A DNA stretch of 64,000 nucleotides from Aspergillus flavus. Lineage: Eukaryota > Ascomycota > Eurotiomycetes > Eurotiales > Aspergillaceae. Below the pieces are notes generated by a model that saw nothing but the letters and a program-made list of their open reading frames with translations, was not told the DNA's origin and made no database searches. Below are positions 22,339 to 32,728 of this stretch, piece after piece. Each line of letters starts with the position of its first letter. Within the stretch, counting starts at the first letter, position 1. The stretch covers positions 868,001 through 932,000 of the forward strand of contig NC_092405.1 in NCBI RefSeq assembly GCF_009017415.1, written 5' to 3'. A program made the position numbers and the translations under genes.

Positions 22339-22910
22339 GTTATGGAGAGATAACTGCGAAATGCCGTTCCATTTGTTGAGCGCGGGTCCATTCCTGGGAG
22401 GTCCGTATAGTTGTATTGGAGAGTATAAAAGGGTAGATATACATACAACCGAGCTCATATTTACTTCGCTGGCCCCAGTTGCTTTGGTGTACATTGTTTC
22501 GCAAACGAATCGCGGCACAAGAGTTTAGTGATACATAGAGCAATGGAAATATAGGCACGAGCATTATGGTAAGTGTACGTAAAGTAGGGCACCAATTAAC
22601 GTGGATATTACGGTCTTATACCGCCAGATGGCAGTGATAAGAATGCATTGACTTGACAAATGGCAGAGCCTTCGGATAAAAAGGCTGTATCAACCATTTC
22701 CGTCAAATTAGGTGCAGGGTATGGGACTACTGGCTATGATGGAATAGACTGATTTACGATATCATTCTACGGTCTTGATGTCCAGCTTCTCCGTTGATTA
22801 AAATCAATCCTTGTATGCCTATTTATGCTTCTCTCCTTCTGTTGTGCGCAACCTCACACATTGCCCCCTCCAGCGATGTACTGGTGCTTAGTGCCGCCCA
22901 TGTCGCTACC
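22339..22910. other. Intergenic, no gene seen
   Basis: Convergent region between the bZIP gene (+) and the ZZ-finger gene (-). No supported feature. Confidence 0.4.
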
Positions 22911-22913
22911 TGT

Positions 22914-23431
22914 TCACCATAAGTGTTTTCGGGGCCATGCATTCCTATAGACGGGTGTACTATCGTTAGAGTCAGAGCTTGACGAGGTGTCGATCTCTGG
23001 CCCTCGATCTTGAGATGCTGACCGAGGGCAGCTCCGTAATTCTTCCCCTATCTGGGCAAAGGCGTGGTCAGGATGTGCGTCCGAAAGTACTTCACGTCTG
23101 TGATAGCACTTGCAACACAACTCAAAATCAGGACAGGTTTTGCATCGGTGAGCAATGCCGCGGATCATCTGTTTATATGGTCACGGTCAAAACTCCATTG
23201 GATAATGATACATGATAGAGCTGTTGAGGGTGCAAGTACACTTACCCATAGACAAGAGTCGCAATGATGGCTAGTATCAACACCGACTTTAATATTGTGC
23301 TCAGTAGCATAGCTTCCATACGACGACTGTAGCTTGTGCTTTATTCGGGGATCCACATTGCTGTAATGGGCAAGTTCTGAGGGGGACCAGCTTTGTCCTT
23401 GCCCGTCGTGAGGGACACTGTGCAGGTTCAT
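22914..23431 (-). CDS. ZZ-type zinc-finger protein, model incomplete at the 5' end
   Basis: On the minus strand, an exon ending in VDTSHHCDSC joins over a 77-nt intron (23169-23245, GTAAGT...CAG) to MIRGIAHRCKTCPDFELC and CKCYHRREVLSDAHPDHAF. Together these give the CxxC...CxxC...CxxC...HxxxH pattern of a ZZ zinc finger, which mediates protein-protein contacts. The tail is Ser/Asp-rich. A minus-strand frame just upstream (23428-23661) contains PLALNERVELPRERDHTR, a segment I recall from fungal ankyrin/TPR-type proteins, so the gene probably starts further upstream. No splice joins that frame cleanly, so the 5' part may be broken. Function unknown. Confidence 0.6.
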
Positions 23432-23600
23432 ACTCTCGTATGGTCTCGCTCTCTTGGCAACTCGACACGCTCATTTAATGCGAGGGGCGGTGGTCCAGCC
23501 CCTTCACCAAAGGGTGCATATTGGTTAATCAAATCGTATAGATCGTCGTATGCCCTATCGTGTGGTATGCTTGACGTTAAGGATGCGCGAGGTATGTGGT

Positions 23601-24598
23601 TCATATCAATGATAAATTGAATGGAGATACATACGTCTGACGTACAGCTGTACCTTGACATCTGTGATTAACAGAATATATAACAGTATAATAAACTGAA
23701 TAAAGGCAATTCCTGTCATCCCATATATCGCGTGGGTCGCTGGGTGGAATCAAACTCAGGTAAGTCTGGGTGTATAGTGGATCGCGTAAATTGTTATAAT
23801 GGCATCTCCAGTTGCCAGTTTCCATCTCGTTGTGCGCATAGAAAGCAGCCGAGTCGAAGACGTAAATATCCCCTGTTTCCAATGATGTTCCCGTGTTTCC
23901 TTCCCAGAGGTCACCATGAATCAAGCAGGGCTTAACCTTACGTCCATCTCTTCCCAGGACTCCAATTAATCGAGGGACTACAGCCTCAACACATCGTCTC
24001 GCCAGTATTTCGAAGTACCCCCACGGCCATTCGTCTTCGCATCTAGACTCACTACATGCGCCAACAGCTTGGAAGAGAAAACCGTCCAGCTTCTCTCCCA
24101 TGGAACGCTTTGGGCTGTTCTTCCTTAACAGGTCGTAACATGGAACCCAAACTTTCCGGTTGGCGAGACACTTGTCTGATGCAAATCGGCAAGCTTCCTG
24201 CATATGCGATCGAACTTGGACAGCTTACTACTGAAATCAATAAATTCAGAGATGAAGAAATAGGCCTCGGTGTCATCCAGGTAGCACGTTCCCCAGGTGT
24301 ATGGTTTTGGGACAAACCCTGGGGCGGTTGCGTAGATTTCCGACATCGAATTAAATTCTCCTTGCACTAAGACACGACCATCTTCGGATTGAGCGCACTT
24401 CAGAAAGTACACCTTTTCCTTTCCGTCGGGGTGTTCCACCGACAAACGAGTCGTGTTGGTCCAGGTCGATATGCCAAGGGGACGTGCGGAGATTAAACGA
24501 CTTCCCGGTGGAAACTCGGCAACGATGTCCTTGAACCCAGCAAAACTGTCGTCTTTCCTGAAGATATCTTGTGCGCTTGTGAGCAGCGTCGACGCCAT
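23601..24598 (-). pseudogene. Fructosamine-kinase-like protein, broken by a nonsense codon and a frameshift
   Basis: The first part (from 24598) carries the N-lobe of the fructosamine/ketosamine-3-kinase family: ISTWTNTTRLSVE, VYFLKCAQSEDGR, EGEFNSMSEIY-like sequence and PTGKFGFHVTTC. A TAA at 24125-24127 then interrupts it. The same frame continues with family-like GRTAQSVPWERSWTVF and KLLAHVVSLDA, so the stop looks like a CAA-to-TAA change. Near 24015-24035, beside a C5 run, the frame shifts to EILARRCVEAVVPRL, then to the catalytic-type CLIHGDLWEGNTG and VFDSAAFYAHNEME. These enzymes phosphorylate sugars attached to protein amines so that the adduct falls off. With two independent lesions the copy is most likely dead. 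Confidence 0.8.
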
Positions 24599-25652
24599 GT
24601 TGGTGTTCTGTATGGAGCTTGACCTTGTAGGCAGAAAGATAGAGGTCGGTTGGTCTGTGCAGGGAAGGTTATAAAGTCCAAAAACGGCGCTACCGTGGAG
24701 TATTTCTTGGTCGATAAAATAACTGAGCTGGTAAGCATCTATCGTCAGATCTTAACGCAACGTTAGGTCCATTTCGTCAGAGGGCAATGTTGCATCGTCC
24801 TCATTGCGAAGGCATCAAAAATCCCCGCATAATCTCCCAATCAGTGGGGAATTGCACAACAAGCACCTCATTACCTGAGTGTAGCTTTTTCGATTTTCAA
24901 GCTATTCTCATACTTATTGGTGATAAGATCAGGTCTAGAGACCTCACATGATGATGTCTTTGTCTGCTGTGTTACAATCGGCACGCCCTAATTAAAAGCT
25001 GGTCATCTTATTCAGACTTGGATCATTTACTTAATGATGGTACGTGTTGAGATCATCAAAAAAAAGGTGGGGGAGGGACTTGTTCTTTTAGCTTAGGTGA
25101 AAGGAATTTCGCTTATACACAGCTGTATCCCAATGACTGTCGGGAATGTTCATGAAACGCGAAGTTGACGAAACTCTACCTTATCCGCGCGTTCCGTTCC
25201 TACTTTCGAGCTTTATCCGCACACGATCACCTATCGATCAGACTCCACAAGGCACGCGGCGTCTTGGCAGCTGCGCCTCGTGGTGGAGCGAATAGAGAAC
25301 AACGTGCGCCTAGTCCTGAGTCGGCAGTAGATTAGTGGGAGTTCGGCTCACTCTCTAGTTCTGCACCGACCTACCAGTAGGTCATGAATAGCATAATGCA
25401 CCTAAAATATGGGTACCACATTTTATTCATTCTGGGGATTCTGTACTATGGGGCACAGATATCCGATTTTGGAAACATGTTCCACTCCCAAGAACTTCTA
25501 GGCAGCAGGGCATTCTTAGCGCGCGCCCCCTTACTGGGCATTATTCACAACGCCCTTGACAACAAATAGGAGAGAAATTTACCCCTTTATATGGAACCCC
25601 TGTCTATAGCCATACCACATGATATGACCACATCCATGCAAATGATACCGCG
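24599..25652. other. Intergenic, no gene supported
   Basis: Divergent spacer between the kinase relic and the mannosyltransferase gene. A 61-codon frame at 25384-25569 has a hydrophobic middle but no support. Confidence 0.4.
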
Positions 25653-26978
25653 ATGAAAGCATACCGGTACGCGTTGTACAGGAGAACACGCCGACTCCGA
25701 CTAGCCCTTTTCTTTGTCCTCGTTGGATGGACGCTAGTAGAAGTGCTACGCATTAAATACACGCTTGTGCAACAATCACAGCCCGAGTTGGTTGCACTAG
25801 GAAGTGAAAAGATCTACATCACCGGCCTTCACTGGAACAGCGAGCTGATCCTCCGGGACGCCTGGATCGCCGCCGTGGTGGACCTGGCCAATACAATCGG
25901 CCGGGATAACGTGTTTGTCAGCATACAGGAAAGCGGCAGCTGGGACGATACCAAGGGTGCATTGATTCTCTTAGATCAATTGCTGGCGGAAAATGATATT
26001 CCAAGGAGAATTCTCATCGATTATACCACTCATTTCGACGAGATCAGTAAGCCTCCCACCGGTCAGGGGTGGATTGAGACGCCGATTGGGACGACTGAGC
26101 TGCGCCGGATACCGTATCTGGCCAAATTACGGAATGTAGCAATGGAGCCGTTGTATGAACTGCAGAACGAAGGTATTGTGTATGATAAGATCTTGTTTCT
26201 AAACGATGTGATATTCACCGTAAGTCAACATCAGTTGAGAAAACACAAGCTATACTTCTCCTAACACATACCCTAGACCTCCGATGTCCAACGGTTACTC
26301 TCCACAAAGGGAGGCAACTACGCCGCAACATGCTCACTCGATTTCTCCAAGCCCCCAGATTTCTACGACACCTTCGCTCTCCGCGATGCAGAAGGCCATG
26401 ACATGCTCATGCAATCGTGGCCCTACTTCCGATCTCGGGCATCTCGTCAAGCCATGAAAGCCAGTCAACCCGTGCCTGTCTCAAGCTGTTGGAATGGCGT
26501 AGGTTAGTAACCCAAACCATTGGAATCATGGCCAAGCAATCATTAACAGTAATACTCAGTGGCAATGGATGCAGCCCCTTTCTACCAACACCCACCCTTG
26601 AAGTTCCGGGGTATCTCCGACAGTCTTGCAAAATCTCACTTGGAAGGCTCCGAGTGCTGCCTCATCCATGCAGACAATCCCTTATCAAGGGAGAAAGGGG
26701 TCTGGCTTAACCCCAACGTACGTGTGGGCTATAATGCCCCTGCTTATTCGGCCGTTAATCCTATGGAAAATTCTTGGTTATCGAGTTTTACCATAGCGAG
26801 CGGACTATGGAAGAATCGGATCTTGCGATGGTTTACCACGCCATGGTTCAAAGAAAACATAGTCTGGACGCGGTTGTGGAAGTGGGAAAAGCAGTCGGGC
26901 GGAAATATGGAATCTGGGCCTTTTTGTCTTATAAATGAAATGCAGGTTCTTACGGAAAATGGTTGGGCGCATCGGTAG
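25653..26978 (+). CDS. CAP59/CMT1-type alpha-1,3-mannosyltransferase
   Basis: Three exons, 25653-26219, 26277-26502 and 26560-26978 (introns of 57 nt each), giving 403 aa. Residues 14-32 (RLRLALFFVLVGWTLVEVL) are a signal anchor, so the protein is a type II Golgi or ER membrane enzyme with a lumenal catalytic part. Family marks of the cryptococcal mannosyltransferase group (PF11735) occur in order: NVFVSIQESGSWDDTKGAL, RIPYLAKLRNVAMEPL, DKILFLNDVIFT, then GGNYAATCSLDF, RDAEGHDMLMQSWPYF and SSCWNGVVAMDAAPF. The family transfers mannose from GDP-mannose to alpha-1,3-linked mannan or capsule precursors. In a filamentous fungus the acceptor would be a cell-wall or secreted glycan. The gene appears intact. 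Confidence 0.88.
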
Positions 26979-27834
26979 TGATGCACTTTTCCTCGGGATA
27001 TATATATATTGAAAGAAACCAAGCCCCAAACTATGCTCTACGATGGTATACTCACCAGTGATTTTACAAAAGAACATAAATTTGGACAACATCAAACCCT
27101 ACTTGTACTAAGCTCACATAATTGATAGTTTGTATTTTGTGATTAAAGTTATCACGGTCGATCATCGCCAGGTATACTCCGTACACCTAAAACATTACTC
27201 CACACCCTAGGGCTGACCACTGCTGATCGTGCTGATCGGATTACGTTACATTCAACTTATAGAAATTGACCCCATCCAGATAAATACACATTATGTATTA
27301 GATGACATTCTATAGCATCGATTGTCTTTTTATTAAACGAGACGCTACGGAATTAATCGGCATCTGCGCAGAGGAATTTGTCAAATGACCAAGGAAACTG
27401 CTACAAGTGCAGGAGGCATTCTTGTCAATTAGGTGTACATTGACACGACGTATGCACGCCTTGTAGTATGCCGAAGAGCTACCTTGATGAGATGTGAAAA
27501 TATAATGGTCTTCGCATGGTACTAGTAATAATGGTAATAGGCACAATAATGAATGGATGATACACTACAGGTGTCATGTCATGTAGGAATCGAACACCAT
27601 AACAATCGCATGCGCCACGCAAGTCACATCCTCGGTCCTCGGCGTCTCTAGCCTTTCGATCATTGGGCCCTGAACACCAGGATATTTGATAGGTAGCGGT
27701 AATTGGGCCTCAGCATCTTTAGTATGGTCCAAGCGATGCTTGTTATTGGCCCACGTATTTAGAATGTCCTGCCCTGTTCTTCTTCCTCTATGTAAACTTT
27801 CCCATCGCTATTTCGCTCAACTGTTGGCAGAGGA
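26979..27834. other. Intergenic, convergent region
   Basis: 3' regions of the mannosyltransferase (+) and of the dual-finger regulator (-). A 78-codon minus-strand frame (27310-27546) starts with a hydrophobic stretch and has six cysteines, but there is no splice, promoter or family support for it. Confidence 0.4.
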
Positions 27835-29597
27835 CTACCCTGCCAAGGAAGCGGCAAGCATTACAAGTCCGCCAAGTCCATCCATCCCCGAGCACCACTC
27901 CTCCCAGTTTGCAGAGCCCCTGGCAGTAACGGTCTTGTGGAGGAGCACTTCATTAGTTGAGTATAGCTGATCTTTCCCTAGTTGAACTAGGTCACCACTT
28001 GCAGCCAGCCCATATACAGTCTGGAACCCAGATTCTCTTTGACTTTCCGCCTTCCACAAAAGCTCATCACCTGCCTCCCATAGTTGCTTCTTTGCTGGAA
28101 GCGGTGCTATAACAAGGTCCGTCCGCAGGCCACACATTGCTGCTGGTTCGAAGTAGACTAGCATATTCACCACTCGATAAATTACGCATAATCTTTGCTT
28201 AGATTAGCATCTCGGTGTCCAAGTTATTATAAAACGGCGAGGCCATGGAATTCCAACCTTCGCCTTGACTCTTCAAAAATCCAATCGTTCCAGCTGTTTT
28301 TGAGATCGTTGCTGTGTAGCACAAACTCTACATTCTTTGTGATATCGCTGCAGCTGAGCTGCTTAGAGATTGCCTACAATAAATCATTAGACCTGATCGT
28401 AATGGGTTATTCCAAGATAGACTTACTGTAATAGCCTTGAGCAACAAGACATCAAAGTTATTGTATTCCGTTTCGCCTTCATCTAACCGGATGATGATAT
28501 AAATGGAGAGGGCTTGCATGGCAGCCAAGAGCTCCCACTTGTTCAACGTCTGGTACTAAGATTATCCATCAGCTCACCATAAGCCCTTTCCCTGCTGAAT
28601 GTAGGCTTAAATCAACACACCTCTTCGCATAATCGTTCACATTCCATCCGTACATTCTTCCAGAACAACTTTCGACTCGCTTGAATCCCGCTACCGATCA
28701 TATGCACAAGGGCGATGCAATTGGTTAGTGGCTCCAGATTGGGGTTATCGAGATCAGAAGATACCACCGACGGGTGGATGAAGGGTGGAAGTGTGTTATG
28801 GTGCAGCATCATCTGGGGGTAGGATATAAGATTGTGGAGTATGAGCTTTGCGATTCTGTGCGTCCCGGTTCCCATACTTGGTCGCTGAACAAGCGACCGG
28901 ATAGCCTGGGTTGGTACCGGTGGTATTGATAGCTTGGGAGAAGGTCTGGGGTGTTGAACTTGAACTACTTCATCTGCTGAAGATATCGACTGATAGACGG
29001 AAGATGATGAGCCTGATGGAGTATATAGAATGTTCTCGCCGTCCATATGCACATTTAGAAGATCGGCGAAATCAACATCCGGTATAATGTCGTCACTGTA
29101 TCTTTCTCCTACAGCTGTGACTTCGGAGTCTGCAATGACCAGGGCCCTATCGAGAGGAATGTCGCCATCGTTAGTCGCATCTAGAAAGGTGTCAAGCCCT
29201 GGGATATCTGCTACCGACTGAGCGATCGTGTTCAGTCGCTCAGTCTCTGCATCATTCGCATGCTGCTGAGTCGTTGATTTTGAAGCATTGGACGTTTTAG
29301 TTGGATAATGACATTCAACGCCTTTACTTTTGCATCTCGAGCATTCGGGCCGCTTATTATCGCAACGCGCCTTTCCTCTCGCGCATGCAATACAAGATCG
29401 AGCCCGAACGGCACCAGTAGCTCTTCGGGATCGACAATAATATCCATGTCTCTTCAAAGTGGACTCTAGAGAATCACGTTTTAGTATATATCCCGTGGTC
29501 AGGGAGTAGAACTTGGTGGGTGGACAAACTCACCCTTTTCGAAGGGCTTATTGCAGCGTCCACACCGCAGAACAGATTCCACTCGCCCTTCATACAT
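27835..29597 (-). CDS. Transcription factor with C2H2-like finger plus Zn2Cys6 cluster
   Basis: Five exons on the minus strand: 29597-29534, 29465-28621, 28555-28427, 28373-28258 and 28192-27835, all with GT-AG borders, giving 503 aa. Exon 1 and the start of exon 2 form CGRCNKPFEKESTLKRHGYYC, a C2H2-like finger (last ligand Cys). Directly after it, CIACARGKARCDNKRPEC and SRCKSKGVEC form the Zn2Cys6 binuclear cluster. The C-terminal half has the fungal-specific factor region: AAMQALSIYIIIRLDEGE, CSDITKNVEFVLHSN, WIFEESRRRLCVIYRVVNML. Dual-finger regulators of this build are known in Aspergillus and often control secondary metabolism. The frame is intact. It lies divergent from an SDR gene (about 490 bp apart), a possible target. 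Confidence 0.87.
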
Positions 29598-30088
29598 TTC
29601 AAATTTGACCGCGTAGGATTAGGAGAAAATGTAACATGCCTAATACCAGGCCTAATATAAGTTAAAGGGTCATTTTATTAGCATTTGTCAGCAATGGGAT
29701 CCTTTACTAAAAATAGTCTGTTGCCGAAAGCTTAGATGTGCCAAGCGCCATACATACTAAACGCTCTCCTAGGCGGGACATTTTGTACCGGTGAAGTATC
29801 CCGGAACATTTTGTAACTGTCCTTCGGATTGTATTCAATTACGCTTGGATTCCACTTTCGCTGACACGATTAAACTTGGAAATTAGATTGGCTACAGAAC
29901 CCATAGAGTTTCATAGCCGTGGTAATAGGTGAGCTGCAACAAATTGCACAACTCCGCCATGGAATCGGAGGTAATGAACTCGAGTATACTTAAATGTGCG
30001 AATTGCTCTCCCCAATACCTTCCTTGTCCAACAATCAGTCTATCATATTCATTACTATCGCCAATTCTCTACATATTTTTCAATCAGC
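29598..30088. other. Divergent promoter region between regulator and SDR
   Basis: No gene. It is the shared upstream region of the dual-finger factor (-) and the SDR (+). Confidence 0.5.
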
Positions 30089-31058
30089 ATGGCTCCCTTT
30101 CCATCCCCAACCTCCAAGTGGCACACGGAAACATACCCATCGATATCTTCCACCCGCCCCGAGCTTTCCGCTAGAGGAAAGACCATCGTAATAACTGGAG
30201 GCGGCACTGGCATAGGAGCAGAGACCGCTCATCATTTCGCAGAGGCGGGTGCCTCTCGTATCATACTCCTCGGCCGTAGGGAAAAACCCCTTCTCGACAC
30301 GAAAGCCTCCATCGATAGCAAATCCTCCAGCGTGGAGGTCTTCGTGGCGCCGACCGACATTACTAAGAAAGATGAAGTAGATAAAGCATTCGCTCGATTT
30401 GTTGGCAACGGAAATATCCACGTTCTGGTCAGTAACGCGGCAGTGATTGGGCCCCAAGATGCTGTGGGTGATGTGGACAGTGACAGGTTTCTCGATGCCA
30501 TTCAGCAGAACCTTCAAGGATCGTTGAACGTCGCGCAGGCGTTTCTTCACTATGCGTCAAAGGATGCAGTCGTTATTGAGACTTCTTCCTCGGCGGCACA
30601 TGTCAATTTTGCTCCGGGGTTTGCTGCCTATAGCATTGCCAAGTTGGCGGTCTTTCGACTTTGGGATTCATTGGCTTTTGCCAACCCGGAACTCAGCGTT
30701 TTCCATGTTCAGCCTGGCGTGGTCGACACGGCGATGAATAGGGAAGCGGGTGGTGTCGCCGCTATGGGCTTCGCGGACGATGGTAAGTGGGAGGATGGGT
30801 TCATTGGAAGTGGAGTTACATCGACTAACTTTTATACCAGTTTCTCTGCCGGCAAGCTTCAATGTTTGGCTCGCCAGTCGCGAAGCTCGTTTCTTAAGGG
30901 GTAAATTTCTGTGGGCGAACTGGGACGTTGATGAACTCAAGGCTCAAGAGGAAGACATCGAAGCGAGTCCCAGATTTAGTATCGGCCTTGTTGGGTGGCC
31001 TTTTGGGAGCGCTGGTTGGAAGTCAACTTGGAAGACTCAGACTGATAGCAGTGTTTAG
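30089..31058 (+). CDS. Short-chain dehydrogenase/reductase
   Basis: Two exons, 30089-30782 and 30841-31058, 303 aa. The ATG at 30089 is used because the family fold starts soon after it (LSARGKTIVITGGGTGIGAE). The cofactor motif TGGGTGIG, NILVSNAAV-like HVLVSNAAVIG, a catalytic Ser in VIETSSSAAH, and AYSIAKLAV (Tyr-x-x-x-Lys) are all present, as is the PG motif in HVQPGVVDTAMN. After the intron the C-terminus LRGKFLWANWDVDELK is characteristic of a fungal SDR subgroup that I recall from many Aspergillus genomes. NAD(P)-dependent reduction or oxidation of an unknown small molecule is expected. Confidence 0.88.
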
Positions 31059-31466
31059 CGGGTGAAGATACAACAATATATGAAGTAAGAGATACTGTGA
31101 GTCAGCTAATACCATGGTTTGTCACCCAGCTAGACTAGATCAGATTCACGGTGTCAAATTCAATTGTCATATCTCCCTAATTCAATATTCGTTCCCACTT
31201 ATTTGTGAACTAATCTTCCATCTCCAAAACCATCGTCTTCCACTACTCTCCACGAGTCTTTCAGATAAGCTTCCTCCTTAGTTACGCACTGAACCGGTCT
31301 CGAGCTATTCCACTTATAAACCTTGAACGTGGGGCTTCTGACATCTTAGGAACCCTCAGAGATGGCGCCGATTACGGTTGACCAATTCCAACACGGCACA
31401 GAGTGGTTGGGACTATGCCCACGTGTATTCAGTCACTGTTCGACGGGAATAGGATGATACTGTCCA
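31059..31466. other. Intergenic, no gene seen
   Basis: Spacer between the SDR gene and retroelement debris. The right part may already belong to the decayed element. Confidence 0.4.
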
Positions 31467-31975
31467 TAACTACATACCGGTCCAGGAGTGGACGATCACG
31501 AGTGCCTATCCAGTTCATTCTACGGACAAGTTCGCAGATCTGATGTATAAACCACAATGCCGGGTTTACTATTCAGGGGACGCTTCGGCCTCGTACTGGG
31601 CGGTCCCAATCTGGAAGGGTGACGAGTTTAATAAAGCGGTTGTCACGCCCCATGAGCAGTACATTTACAGGAGAATGACTATTGGTTTGAAGAACTGCAT
31701 GTTTATATATTCACAGTTTGCAACCTAGTGTTCGGACCCATACCGGCCACTGAAACGGATGAGCAGTTACCATCACTCATCGGAGACCACGAGGATCATG
31801 CTTTCTGTCCATATGTTGACGATCATAACGCAGCAGCGGTGGACATTAAAACCAAGTTCGATTTCCTACAACACCAATACAGCTCAAGACTCCGAGCGCT
31901 TCCAGAGGAATTTGAAGGGTTTGGATGTTGCGCCGGTTATCGAACATATCATTCGCCAAAATGACTCTTCCTGAC
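31467..31975 (+). pseudogene. Ty3/gypsy-type reverse transcriptase fragment
   Basis: One frame reads DASASYWAVPIWKGDEF, TPHEQYIYRRMTIGLK and IYSQFAT before a stop. A second frame continues VFGPIPAT, then SLIGDHEDHAFCPYVDDHNA, where YVDD is the reverse-transcriptase active-site motif. These correspond to successive blocks of fungal LTR-retroelement polymerases. At least one frameshift and a stop break it, and no integrase or RNase H part is recognisable nearby. This is a dead element remnant. Confidence 0.75.
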
Positions 31976-32601
31976 GCAGTTTCCCAAAAGCCCTCCTCGA
32001 CTTTGTTGAAAAGCTCAAACGCAAGTCTGAGGCAGACCATAAAGATATACAGATTGTTGCCAGTCATCGACGATCAAGGCGGCATTTGCTCAATGTACCA
32101 CTGGCTTATTGCTGCCAGTGGATCCAGGTGGGAAGAGATACCCTAAAATATGGTAAAGGGCTTGGAGGCTAGCCGGGAAGATTTGGAGTTATTGCTCAAG
32201 GATATGAGGATGGACTGGAGAGTTGTGTCCTATTTTCCTACTTTGAGCTCAGATTCAACTAAAATTAACTCAAACGCCTGGAGGTTAGTAGTTTCGTGGG
32301 TGATCACCATCAAATCCCTACTATTGTATATTTTTAATCTTTTCATTATTGTTGGATTCAGATCCCTTGCCTAGTACAGAGGATGAAACCTGAACAGGTA
32401 GGCTTCAAGTCTCTTTGTGCTCTGATAATGCCAGAAGGCTGACACACGGGTGTCCTTCTGTTGCAGAATGAACTGTCGCTGCCTACGCAATACCGGATTC
32501 AAACATCCAATGTCTCATTAACTTTTTATCCAAGCCTATTGGGAACCTCGTCACACTGCCCGGCCCAGTGGCATCCAATCTAGGTTATAAAATCCCGCCA
32601 T

Positions 32602-32728
32602 ACTTGAAACACCTGCTTACATCATAGATGTATCGTCGCTATCCTGACGGTTAGGGCTTTCGATTGGTCATGAGTCATTGGGCGAAGTCGACAAACTGAA
32701 CTTAAATTACACGTAATGATACTCCCTA
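32602..32728 (+). repeat. LTR-like repeat, copy A (matches left part of copy B)
   Basis: Contains GAAACACCTGCTT, GGTTAGGGCTTTCGATTGGT and CTTAAATTACACGTAATGA. These match, in order and orientation, 37770-37886 (GGAACACCTGCTTTAATC, GGTTAGGGCTTTCGATTGAT, GCTTAAATTACATGTAATGA). Confidence 0.75.

Noticed and set aside
25384..25569. 61-codon frame with a hydrophobic segment
   Set aside because: Too short, no family resemblance, no promoter signal.
27310..27546. Minus-strand 78-codon cysteine-containing frame as a secreted peptide
   Set aside because: The leader is short and atypical, there is no recognisable family, and it lies in a convergent 3' region.
27585..27660. tRNA-like TGTTCGATTCC sequence on the minus strand
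   Set aside because: No anticodon stem or acceptor pairing could be drawn around it.
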